From contig DAIRDH010000053.1 of assembly GCA_036796255.1 (NCBI GenBank), positions 1-22,716 on the forward strand: 22,716 bases of DNA. The letters run 5' to 3'. Every line of letters starts with the position of its first letter. The first letter of the stretch is position 1. The stretch comes from T3Sed10-241 sp036796255 (GTDB lineage: Bacteria > Bacteroidota > Bacteroidia > Flavobacteriales_D > Cryomorphaceae). The translations under genes were made by a program, and so were the position numbers. Of this stretch, positions 1-6,482 are shown piece after piece. The notes beneath the pieces are model-generated. The model was not told where the DNA came from and did no database searches. It saw nothing but the letters and a program-made list of their open reading frames with translations.

Positions 1-2
1 CT

Positions 3-98
3 AGCAGCCTCAAATCTGCTTATGCTACTGATGCTTCCTTGAAAGAAAAGGCAGCCGGCGACCTTGAGTTCCGCAACTTCCAGAATGAAATTAAATAA
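3..98 (+). CDS. C-terminal end of an unidentified protein (partial)
   Basis: An open frame enters from the left edge and runs 31 codons to a TAA at 96-98, ending in the residues NFQNEIK. The fragment is polar with alternating charges (KEKAAGDLEF) and shows no motif I recognise. The main support for coding is position: the stop is followed after about 20 bases by a very strong rho-independent terminator pointing the same way. The family cannot be named from so little sequence. A non-coding origin is possible. Confidence 0.45.
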   Translation, partial: SSLKSAYATDASLKEKAAGDLEFRNFQNEIK

Positions 99-118
99 GG
101 AGTAAATCTGTTTGTTTC

Positions 119-146
119 AAAAGCCCGCTTCGGCGGGCTTTTTTTT
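119..146 (+). terminator. Rho-independent terminator with UUCG tetraloop
   Basis: A perfect stem (AAGCCCGC / GCGGGCTT, 121-128 and 133-140, extendable by two A-T pairs) closes a TTCG loop and runs into eight T residues (139-146). This is a textbook intrinsic terminator for the gene ending at 98. The outer A/T pairs could allow weaker activity in the opposite direction. Confidence 0.95.
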
Positions 147-242
147 GACCCGAATTTCCATTGGCGCTGATGATTCGTGGAATAGTACGACCCGTGCCTG
201 AGTACGGAATAAGTCAAATGGGTTGCCGTACTTACATTCTTG

Positions 243-289
243 GCTCGCAATTACTGGCAATGTATAGATTTTAATCTATCATCGCGAGC
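243..289. repeat. Nested inverted repeats
   Basis: Outer arms GCTCGC (243-248) and GCGAGC (284-289) enclose inner arms ATAGATT (264-270) and AATCTAT (273-279) separated by only two bases. The unpaired part is asymmetric, about 15 bases on the left and 4 on the right. The element could fold as a two-level hairpin in RNA or single-stranded DNA. There is no T-tract, so it is not an intrinsic terminator, and it lacks integron attC core motifs. Confidence 0.5.
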
Positions 290-351
290 ACTCGATGGTG
301 TTGTTTATTCGTTTGTATATATCTCAAAACATTAGGAGTAATCTTTGAACT

Positions 352-411
352 CCACATGCAAAGATTGGCCATTTTCTGATTGAAGTTGAGGTTCATACAA
401 CCACATGCAAA
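352..411. repeat. Short direct repeat CCACATGCAAA
   Basis: The 11-mer CCACATGCAAA occurs at 352-362 and again at 401-411, 49 bases apart. Each copy is followed further down by TTTCTGA (373-379 and 428-434), so the duplicated unit may be about 80 bases long and diverged. Its purpose is unknown. Confidence 0.45.
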
Positions 412-597
412 ACGCCCAATTTGACAATTTCTGAACACATTCATTCCTCATACCATGTCATAGGTATGAGCAAGGAGTAATCCAATGGTGGTAATCCATC
501 CGGGAACTCTAGAGACTTACTCAAGTGCGGTTTTGAAAGAAAGTCAGGGCTCAGCTTAGGCTAGAACACAAGCTGAATCAAAGTAATCGAGCTATCC

Positions 598-1581
598 TTA
601 GAAGATCACCCTGCGGGCTTTGCGCTTGGTCACACGCCCTCTGGCGCGTTTAAAACGCTTCTGATTGAAGGTGTAGGTAGCGGTGATATGGGCCATCATG
701 TAGGCGTCATTTCTTTCTGGATTGCCTCGTTGCGCGCCTGTGAAAGTTGAGTTTAGCGGCACTTGATTGCCATCATCATTCACACGAAAACCTAAGCTGG
801 GATCCGCAAAATGTGAAGATAGCGGCCCGAAGTTATCCAAGAGTATTTCATTGTCGTAGTAGACCCCACTCACATCATCCATGTAGTCAGTAAATGTGAT
901 GCGGTGAATCATTTCAAGGCCAAAAGACCACTCCTTGCTGAATTCATAGCCAATTTTGAAGCCAAATGGAATTACAGCAGTGTACAGCGAATAAATGGGC
1001 GGACCTCCGTCAAGGCCTTGGCCTTCAGTACGGAGAGGGCGAAGATTGTGCCATGTGCCTTCGAAATTGCCTTGAGGATTAAACCGTGTAAACCCTACTC
1101 CAGCAACTGCGGCGAGGCTCCAGCCCTCAAGACCTGACTTTTTAGAGCCAACTTGATATCGGTTTTTTGACCTGAAATCGAGTACTGTTGCTTCCATCAT
1201 TATTGCCAATTCCATAACCGGGGAGCGAAAGTGGATGTTCCTGTTCCTTCGGAAGGTTTCTTCAGTGAGGGCATCGTTGCCAGCAATGTAACCGAATGAG
1301 AACTGGGCCCGGGCATAAAAGCGACTACCCAATTGATAACGATAATTTACCATGAGGGAGGGCCTTGTTTTTGCAATTTCCAAATCCCAAATGAAATCGG
1401 AACCTATTTGGTCGCGACCACCCAACTCGCCAAGGAAGTTGGCAACTCCCAAGCCAAAGCTCATGGAGTGCCTCTGATTCTTCCAATAAGTTGATTTAGC
1501 CCCAAAGTATTGAGCTGAAGCATTGCATGTTAAAAGTGTGAACACTATTGCAATGTAGAAACTGAATCTCTTCGAAAACAT
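598..1581 (-). CDS. DUF6089/PorG-like outer-membrane beta-barrel protein
   Basis: A 327-residue exported protein. The N-terminus is a clear signal peptide (basic start, hydrophobic core, cleavage expected after ASA before QYFG). The mature part is rich in alternating aromatic and polar strands with glycine turns, beginning with a segment containing NFLGELGGRDQIG, then RPSLMVNYRYQLGSRFYARA and ETFRRNRNIHFRSPVMELA. This pattern is what I associate with Bacteroidota DUF6089 proteins, the group that includes the type IX secretion component PorG. The last 20 residues are strikingly basic (many K/R) and end in Phe, as barrel proteins often do. I chose the ATG at 1581, preceded by AGAGGAAG, over the TTG one codon upstream. 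It lies 52 bases downstream of the trmH-like gene on the same strand and may be co-transcribed. PorG identity itself is not established. Confidence 0.75.
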   Translation of the reverse strand: MFSKRFSFYIAIVFTLLTCNASAQYFGAKSTYWKNQRHSMSFGLGVANFLGELGGRDQIGSDFIWDLEIAKTRPSLMVNYRYQLGSRFYARAQFSFGYIAGNDALTEETFRRNRNIHFRSPVMELAIMMEATVLDFRSKNRYQVGSKKSGLEGWSLAAVAGVGFTRFNPQGNFEGTWHNLRPLRTEGQGLDGGPPIYSLYTAVIPFGFKIGYEFSKEWSFGLEMIHRITFTDYMDDVSGVYYDNEILLDNFGPLSSHFADPSLGFRVNDDGNQVPLNSTFTGAQRGNPERNDAYMMAHITATYTFNQKRFKRARGRVTKRKARRVIF

Positions 1582-1633
1582 CAAATCTTCCTCTTAGGGC
1601 AGCGAAAGATACAAAATAGAATGAAGCTGGTCA

Positions 1634-2170
1634 TTACTGTGTAATATTTCCCTTTGTGGTGTGCCATAACACAATGCCTGTGCATACGGCAATGTTAAGT
1701 GAATGTTTGGTTCCATGCTGCCTAATTTCCACAACCCCTTCGCAAAGGTCAATCACTGCTTGATCTACTCCGCTAACTTCATTTCCAAACACGAAGGCTG
1801 TTTTTTGGTTTTGCCCAACTGTAAGCTCATCAAGCCAAATTCGGCTGGAGGTTTGTTCAACGGCATATACTATCCATCCAGCAGCCTTAAGTGCAGCGAT
1901 GGCATCTGTAGTTTGATCAAATTTTTGCCAAAGTACTGAATTGGTTGCTCCCAAGGCCGTTTTATTGATCTCTTTGTGGGGAGGGCAGGGTGTGATACCA
2001 CACAGGATCAATTGTTCACAGGCGAATGCGTCCATCGTGCGAAATACGGAACCAACATTTTGAGCGCTCCTCACATTGTCCAATACCAGGCATATTGGCC
2101 GTTTTGAAAGCTGTGCGTATGCTTCGAGGGAAGGGCGGTTCAGGTCTTGGCTGTCTAGCTTCTTGTTCAT
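1634..2170 (-). CDS. TrmH/SpoU-family RNA 2'-O-methyltransferase
   Basis: A 178-residue SPOUT-class methyltransferase that should transfer a methyl group from S-adenosylmethionine to a ribose 2'-OH in tRNA or rRNA. All three SpoU motifs are visible: motif 1 NVRSAQNVGSVFRT (residues about 32-45, with the conserved Asn and Arg), motif 2 FVFGNEVSGV, and motif 3 IRQHGTKHSLNIAVCTGIVL, which forms the knot that binds the cofactor. It is short, with no extended N-terminal RNA-binding domain, as in many Bacteroidota paralogues. The frame stays open for 47 codons upstream of the chosen ATG, but that part (FHQRGFGALWY...) lies over the mutS start and looks non-coding, so I start at MNKKLDS. The target nucleotide cannot be told from sequence. 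A possible -7 box (TCGGTTTG, one mismatch) lies at 2203-2210, inside a hairpin (2196-2212). Confidence 0.88.
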   Translation of the reverse strand: MNKKLDSQDLNRPSLEAYAQLSKRPICLVLDNVRSAQNVGSVFRTMDAFACEQLILCGITPCPPHKEINKTALGATNSVLWQKFDQTTDAIAALKAAGWIVYAVEQTSSRIWLDELTVGQNQKTAFVFGNEVSGVDQAVIDLCEGVVEIRQHGTKHSLNIAVCTGIVLWHTTKGNITQ

Positions 2171-2254
2171 AATATGTGAAAATTGCGGACTGGGTTTTCG
2201 GCCAAACCGAAAGCGAATTGGTATTTTCGTTGTTCGCCCTAATTGCGATAAGAT

Positions 2255-4876
2255 TTGGCTACAAAGAAAACAAAGATACCAGAGGGCTCCGAAACCCCTT
2301 TGATGAAACAATACCTGGGTATTAAGGCGAAATATCCTGATGCGCTATTGCTGTTTCGGGTTGGTGATTTCTACGAGACTTTTGGTGAAGATGCTATCAA
2401 AGCGTCGCAGGTTTTAGGCATCGTCCTGGCCCAGCGCAAGAATGGAGCTGCGGCCCATGTGGAGCTTGCCGGATTTCCTCACCATTCACTCGACACATAT
2501 CTGCCTAAGCTGGTGAGGGCGGGTTACAGGGTGGCCATTTGCGATCAGCTTGAAGATCCGAAATTAACTAAAACCATCGTGAAGCGCGGGGTCACTGAAC
2601 TTGTTACTCCTGGCGTTTCGTACAACGAGCAGGTACTCGACCACAAAAGCAACAACTTCCTTGCGGCAGTGCACTTTTTCCAGAACAGGGCGGGACTTTC
2701 TCTCCTCGATATTTCTACAGGTGAGTTTATGACGGCCGAAGGAAGCTTGCCTTACATCGAGAAGTTGATGCAGGGCTTCAAACCAAGCGAAGTGCTTTTT
2801 CAGAGAAATTTTGAAAACCGCTTTCAGGATATTTTTGGAGGCAAGTTCAATACGTTCAGGCTTGAAGATTGGGTTTTCACCAAAGATTTTGCTTACGATC
2901 TTTTGCTTAATCATTTCAAGACCAAATCGCTTAAAGGGTTTGGTGTTGAGGAGTTGCCATTAGGCATTATCGCTTCAGGAGCAGTGTTGCATTATTTGCG
3001 GGAAACGCATCACCACAAGCTTGGCCATGTTTCGGGCTTGTCGCGCATTGATGAGGACAACTACGTGTGGCTAGACCGTTTTACCATCCGCAATCTGGAG
3101 TTGCTTCAGGCCTTAAATGACGGGGCCAGCTCGTTGTTCAAAGTTATTGACCGCACCATTTCGCCCATGGGAAGCAGGATGCTCAAGCGTTGGATCGTGC
3201 TTCCGCTAAAGCAGGTGAAGCCTATTGTGCAAAGGCACGAGGCAGTCCAGTATTTCCTTGATGAACAAGAGATTTCCCAACAGGTATCGGGACATATTGA
3301 GAAGATTGGCGATGTGGAGCGCTTGATAAGTAAGGTCTCTGTAGGCCGCATTCAGCCCCGGGAAGTATTGCAGTTGGGTAGGGCCCTTGCTGCGATGCGG
3401 CCTATTCAAAAGGCGGCTTTGGCATCAAAGAATGACTTGCTCATGCAGATTGGCGAGCAATTGAATCCCTGCAATACGGTAATCGAAAGAATACAGAACG
3501 AGCTGGACCAGGATGCGCCCGCTCAGCTTTCTAAAGGGCACGTCATCGCGAGTGGAGTAGATGAGCGGCTCGATGAATTAAGAGACATTACCTCAAAAGG
3601 CAAGGACAGACTGCTTGAAATTCAGAAGAGAGAAATAGAAGCGACGGGAATCACTTCGCTGAAAATTGCCTTCAACAACGTATTCGGGTATTACATCGAG
3701 GTGAGAAATACGCACAAGGATAAAGTCCCGGCAGGGTGGATGCGAAAGCAAACGCTGGTCAATGCGGAACGCTATATTACGGAAGAGCTCAAAGATTATG
3801 AGCAGAAAATTTTAGGAGCCGAAGAGAAAATCCAGGCTTTGGAATTGGAGCTTTACAATGCACTGGTAGACGATATTGCTCAATTTATTGAGCCTATTCA
3901 ACTCAATGCGCGCCGCATTGCTGAACTTGATTGCTTGTTGGGCTTTGCGAAAGTGGCGCTGGAATATAGCTACAACAGACCAAAGGTTACAGATGGTTTT
4001 CAGCTCGACATCAAGGAGGGACGCCATCCGGTCATTGAACGCCACTTGCCGGTGGGCGAACAGTACATTTCGAACGACGTGTATCTCGACACCTCGAAGC
4101 AGCAGATAATGATGATTACCGGGCCAAATATGGCTGGTAAATCGGCTTTGCTGAGGCAAACGGCACTTATAGTGATCATGGCGCAAATGGGGAGCTTTGT
4201 GCCCGCCTCGTCTGCCGAAATCGGAATGGTTGACAAAGTTTTTACCCGTGTTGGTGCAAGTGACAACATCTCTTCGGGTGAGTCAACTTTTATGGTTGAG
4301 ATGAATGAGACTGCAAGTATCTTGAATAATTTGTCGAATCGCAGCCTTGTTTTGCTTGATGAAATTGGCCGGGGAACAAGTACTTATGATGGAGTAAGTA
4401 TTGCCTGGGCCATTGCGGAATACATTCACGAACGGCGTGATGCCCGAGCGAAGACATTGTTTGCTACACATTACCACGAGCTTAATGAAATGGCTGCCAC
4501 TTTTAAGCGAATCAAAAATTACAATGTCAGCGTTAAAGAGGTCAGCGACAAGATTATCTTTTTGCGCAAGCTCCAGCCTGGTGGCAGCGAGCATAGCTTT
4601 GGCATTCATGTGGCCCAAATGGCCGGTATGCCTGCCTCCATTGTAAGCAGGGCTAACCAAATTTTGGGACGTTTAGAGAAATCTCATGCAGGCAGTATGC
4701 TCGATACGCCTGTAGCGCGCACGAAAGAAGATCCCATGCAGCTGAGTTTCTTCCAGCTCGATGACCCTATTTTACAGCAGATTCGGGATGAAATAGCATT
4801 GATGGATATCAATGCTTTGACGCCTGTAGAGGCTTTGATGAAACTGAATGAGATTAAAAAAATCAGTGGAAAATGA
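2255..4876 (+). CDS. mutS: DNA mismatch repair protein MutS (TTG start)
   Basis: An 873-residue mismatch-recognition ATPase of normal MutS length. The mismatch-probing Phe-x-Glu motif is in GDFYETFG (F39, E41). The lever and clamp domains follow in the middle. The ATPase has Walker A TGPNMAGKS (residues 622-630), the signature region DNISSGESTFMVEM, Walker B LVLLDEIGRGTST (D702, E703) and the switch ATHYHEL (H739). The end contains the MQLSFFQ segment common near MutS C-termini. The start is TTG: an in-frame TAA lies at 2249-2251, and the family-conserved ETPLMKQY precedes the first ATG (2303), so a start at 2303 would delete conserved residues. No downstream mutL is present, as is usual for scattered mismatch repair genes. 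It diverges from the trmH-like gene over an 84-bp gap. No intrinsic terminator follows, so transcription may run into the tRNA. Confidence 0.97.
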   Translation: MATKKTKIPEGSETPLMKQYLGIKAKYPDALLLFRVGDFYETFGEDAIKASQVLGIVLAQRKNGAAAHVELAGFPHHSLDTYLPKLVRAGYRVAICDQLEDPKLTKTIVKRGVTELVTPGVSYNEQVLDHKSNNFLAAVHFFQNRAGLSLLDISTGEFMTAEGSLPYIEKLMQGFKPSEVLFQRNFENRFQDIFGGKFNTFRLEDWVFTKDFAYDLLLNHFKTKSLKGFGVEELPLGIIASGAVLHYLRETHHHKLGHVSGLSRIDEDNYVWLDRFTIRNLELLQALNDGASSLFKVIDRTISPMGSRMLKRWIVLPLKQVKPIVQRHEAVQYFLDEQEISQQVSGHIEKIGDVERLISKVSVGRIQPREVLQLGRALAAMRPIQKAALASKNDLLMQIGEQLNPCNTVIERIQNELDQDAPAQLSKGHVIASGVDERLDELRDITSKGKDRLLEIQKREIEATGITSLKIAFNNVFGYYIEVRNTHKDKVPAGWMRKQTLVNAERYITEELKDYEQKILGAEEKIQALELELYNALVDDIAQFIEPIQLNARRIAELDCLLGFAKVALEYSYNRPKVTDGFQLDIKEGRHPVIERHLPVGEQYISNDVYLDTSKQQIMMITGPNMAGKSALLRQTALIVIMAQMGSFVPASSAEIGMVDKVFTRVGASDNISSGESTFMVEMNETASILNNLSNRSLVLLDEIGRGTSTYDGVSIAWAIAEYIHERRDARAKTLFATHYHELNEMAATFKRIKNYNVSVKEVSDKIIFLRKLQPGGSEHSFGIHVAQMAGMPASIVSRANQILGRLEKSHAGSMLDTPVARTKEDPMQLSFFQLDDPILQQIRDEIALMDINALTPVEALMKLNEIKKISGK

Positions 4877-4884
4877 TTTTTATT

Positions 4885-4913
4885 TTTGGATTCGATAAGT
4901 TTGTTTAATTTTG
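4885..4913 (+). promoter_or_regulatory. Bacteroidota-type promoter of tRNA-Gly
   Basis: A -33 box TTTG (4885-4888) is followed by exactly 17 bases and a perfect -7 box TAATTTTG (4906-4913), matching the Bacteroidota consensus TTTG-N17-19-TAnnTTTG. The tRNA begins 11 bases further on. This is the best-formed promoter in the window. Confidence 0.85.
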
Positions 4914-4924
4914 TCGTCCCAAAT

Positions 4925-4997
<73 letters not shown>

Positions 4998-5004
4998 CAG
5001 TGAC

Positions 5005-5038
5005 AATCCCTGCATCGATAGATGCAGGGATTTTTTTT
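5005..5038 (+). terminator. Terminator of tRNA-Gly
   Basis: A perfect 12-bp stem (5005-5016 with 5021-5032, AATCCCTGCATC on the left) closes a GATA loop and runs into a tract of eight T (5031-5038). It lies eight bases behind the tRNA. The same T-tract is part of the left arm of the following large inverted repeat. Confidence 0.93.
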
Positions 5039-5091
5039 ACCCCATACTTTTGCCAAGTTTACTTGAGCAAAAGTATGGGGTAAAAAAAATC
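5029..5091. repeat. 25-bp perfect inverted repeat (63-bp hairpin element)
   Basis: Bases 5029-5053 are the exact reverse complement of 5067-5091 (25 bp, no mismatch), with a 13-base centre in which CAAG (5054-5057) can pair again with CTTG (5062-5065). The arms contain T8-ACCCCATACTTTTGC on the left and its complement on the right. Sharing the T-tract with the tRNA-Gly terminator means two alternative hairpins compete for the same bases. Such a long perfect arm suggests a bidirectional terminator or a dispersed palindromic element. The following stretch to about 5165 (CGGGGCGCGG...) may belong to the same element. Confidence 0.85.
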
Positions 5092-5244
5092 GGGGCGCGG
5101 AGCGACCGGGGATTTTGCTGAAAGCCCCCCTTGGGATCTCCGCTGCATAGACGGCCGTACTATGGATTTTTTGCACAATGACGGTTAAAAGTACCAAGGC
5201 TAAACCCGACAATAAAGTGAAATGCAAAAAGCCTGAAAAAAACT

Positions 5245-5252
5245 TACATTTG
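5245..5252 (+). promoter_or_regulatory. -7 box of the tRNA-Leu promoter
   Basis: TACATTTG matches the Bacteroidota -7 consensus TAnnTTTG perfectly and lies nine bases before the tRNA. No convincing TTTG is seen 17-19 bases upstream. Confidence 0.7.
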
Positions 5253-5261
5253 CAGCAGTTT

Positions 5262-5347
5262 GCCCGGATGGTGGAATAGGTAGACACGCAGGACTTAAAA
5301 TCCTGTTCCCATTGCTGGGAGTGCGGGTTCGATTCCCGCTCCGGGTA
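5262..5347 (+). tRNA. tRNA-Leu (anticodon TAA)
   Basis: An 86-nt class II tRNA with the long variable arm expected of tRNA-Leu. The acceptor GCCCGGA (5262-5268) pairs with TCCGGGT (5340-5346) with a G-U at the end pair. The anticodon stem is CAGGA/TCCTG around loop CTTAAAA, giving anticodon TAA at 5296-5298. The variable arm contains the hairpin CCCATTGCTGGG, and the T-arm is GCGGG TTCGATT CCCGC. The discriminator is A5347, as leucyl-tRNA synthetase requires. CCA is not encoded; CCT follows. Confidence 0.97.
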
Positions 5348-5350
5348 CCT

Positions 5351-5386
5351 CGAAAGACATGCGATTTGCATGTCTTTCGTCATTTT
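5351..5386 (+). terminator. Probable terminator of tRNA-Leu
   Basis: A perfect 12-bp stem (CGAAAGACATGC at 5351-5362, GCATGTCTTTCG at 5368-5379) with a five-base loop starts three bases after the tRNA. The T-tract is poor (TCATTTT), so termination may be partial and some readthrough into the toxin-antitoxin pair is possible. Confidence 0.7.
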
Positions 5387-5427
5387 GGTTGGTTCTTTTG
5401 CCGAAGGCAAAATTTCCTTTTCAGGAA

Positions 5428-6003
5428 ATGATGAAAAAACTTGCAAGACCAATGCAAATGCAATATCTTAGTGGGGCAAATGCAATGCCTTTGGAAATGG
5501 CCACACAGTATACACCCCGCGACAGCAGTTATCTTCATGCACAGCCTAGAAGCTTGCCAGCCCATGATATAGTGGGTTACGATGCCATGTCTTATTTTTT
5601 CGATAAGCCTGAGGGCTCAATAGTAGCAGAGCCAAGTCTATCCATTTCGGCTTTCCGCAGCGGTGATTTTGAATTTACAGAAATACAGCCGCTTATTGAT
5701 TTTTTTCGCTTTACTCAACAGCAGCTTGCCGAGCTTTTTGAGCTTGATGCCAGTACCTTGTCCAGATGGAAAAGATCTCCTAAGCCGATAGGGCGCCTAC
5801 GCTCCCGCCTCGTTCGTGAGTTGGATATGCTGGTTGCTAAGGGGGTTCATATTTTTGGTACAGAGGCGGCTTTTCAGTCATGGCTTGCCACTCCCAATGT
5901 CGCAATGGGTTCATTGGCACCTGTTTCATTGCTTACTTCTCCTGAAGGCTTACTCTATGTGCTCGGGATGCTTGATTCTTTTTCCTGGGGTAATTTTTCC
6001 TGA
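5428..6003 (+). CDS. Xre/MbcA/ParS-type antitoxin (DUF2384 toxin-binding domain)
   Basis: A 191-residue antitoxin, partner of the RES toxin encoded immediately downstream. Residues about 1-80 are poorly conserved. Residues 85-115 form a helix-turn-helix (LIDFFRFTQQQLAELFELDASTLSRWKR) that should bind and repress its own promoter. The C-terminus (about 140-191: GTEAAFQSWLATPNVAMG, then SPEGLLYVLGMLDSFSWG) is the DUF2384 domain that inserts into RES toxins and blocks the active site. The frame is open back to an ATG at 5359, but that lies in the tRNA-Leu terminator. I start at 5428, which has AGGA just ahead; the ATG at 5431 is equally possible. Its TGA overlaps the toxin ATG (TGATG). No clean promoter box is visible. 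Confidence 0.9.
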   Translation: MMKKLARPMQMQYLSGANAMPLEMATQYTPRDSSYLHAQPRSLPAHDIVGYDAMSYFFDKPEGSIVAEPSLSISAFRSGDFEFTEIQPLIDFFRFTQQQLAELFELDASTLSRWKRSPKPIGRLRSRLVRELDMLVAKGVHIFGTEAAFQSWLATPNVAMGSLAPVSLLTSPEGLLYVLGMLDSFSWGNFS

Positions 6004-6482
6004 TGCGGTATTACCGGCTTTATGAGAAAGTCCCGGGAAGAAGTCCTTTGGGCTATGGGCGAGCGGGAGGGCGCTGGAACCCTACCGGCATACCGATGAT
6101 TTATTTATCGCGGTTCAGTTCAACCAACTTCCTGGAACTTTTGAGTATTCGCGGCCCTTTCGTGACCTCAATTAAATGGTCTATGGCAATCTATAACATT
6201 GAGCATGATATCCCAAGTTTGGATTTAAATGCCCTTCCGGAAAATTGGAATGCATTGCCTCACCCGCCATCTACCCAGGCACTTGGGCTGACCTGGTTGC
6301 GAGAAGCGGAATTTCCATTATTAAAGGTGCCTTCCGCGCGACTGCCATTGCAGGCTTTTCCCGAAGAGCATAACTTGCTCTTGAATCCGTTTTCTCCCAA
6401 CTTCGAAGGGTGGGTTAAAAATGAAGAAACATGGGATGTGAGCTTCTTGTTGAATTCTCCAGATCAGCTTTTTAAGGCGTAA
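6003..6482 (+). CDS. RES-domain toxin (NAD+ phosphorylase family)
   Basis: A 159-residue RES toxin. In characterised members (MbcT and the Pseudomonas putida Xre-RES system) this fold degrades cellular NAD+ and stops growth until the antitoxin is restored. The residues that name the family are present: R24 in GGRWNPTG, Y34 in MIYLS, E45 in NFLELLS and S111 in KVPSARLP, followed by the usual EHNLLLNP. Length is typical, so it looks intact and active. The start overlaps the antitoxin stop by one base, implying coupled translation. Its 3' end overlaps the end of the opposing serine hydrolase gene by 11 bases. Confidence 0.94.
   Translation: MRYYRLYEKVPGRSPLGYGRAGGRWNPTGIPMIYLSRFSSTNFLELLSIRGPFVTSIKWSMAIYNIEHDIPSLDLNALPENWNALPHPPSTQALGLTWLREAEFPLLKVPSARLPLQAFPEEHNLLLNPFSPNFEGWVKNEETWDVSFLLNSPDQLFKA

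Larger units (their letters stand above)
147..597. other. Gene-poor intergenic stretch with small repeats
   Basis: No convincing gene is visible in these 450 bases. The longest plus-strand frame with an ATG (170-274, 34 codons) has no ribosome-binding site or recognisable product. The stretch holds a nested inverted repeat (243-289), an 11-bp direct repeat (352-362 and 401-411), an 8-bp inverted repeat CTCATACC/GGTATGAG (447-454 and 463-470), and a 7-bp inverted repeat TCAGCTT/AAGCTGA (551-557 and 570-576) just beyond the stop of the minus-strand barrel gene. The last could be a weak transcription end, but no T-tract follows it. GGAGTAA occurs near 98, 334 and 474. It may be a decayed gene or an unannotated RNA; neither can be shown here. 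Confidence 0.5.

Noticed and set aside
170..274. 34-codon frame in the left intergenic gap
   Set aside because: No ribosome-binding site, no promoter box and no recognisable product; it also runs through the nested inverted repeat.
243..289. Integron attC site
   Set aside because: Nested inverted repeats are present but the conserved attC core (GTTRRRY) and a nearby integrase are missing.
2171..2311. N-terminal extension of the trmH-like methyltransferase
   Set aside because: The extra 47 residues overlap the mutS start on the other strand and do not resemble the family; MNKKLDS is a natural start.
5359..5427. Earlier start of the Xre antitoxin
   Set aside because: The upstream ATG lies inside the tRNA-Leu terminator hairpin and the added residues are a translation of that hairpin and its flank.
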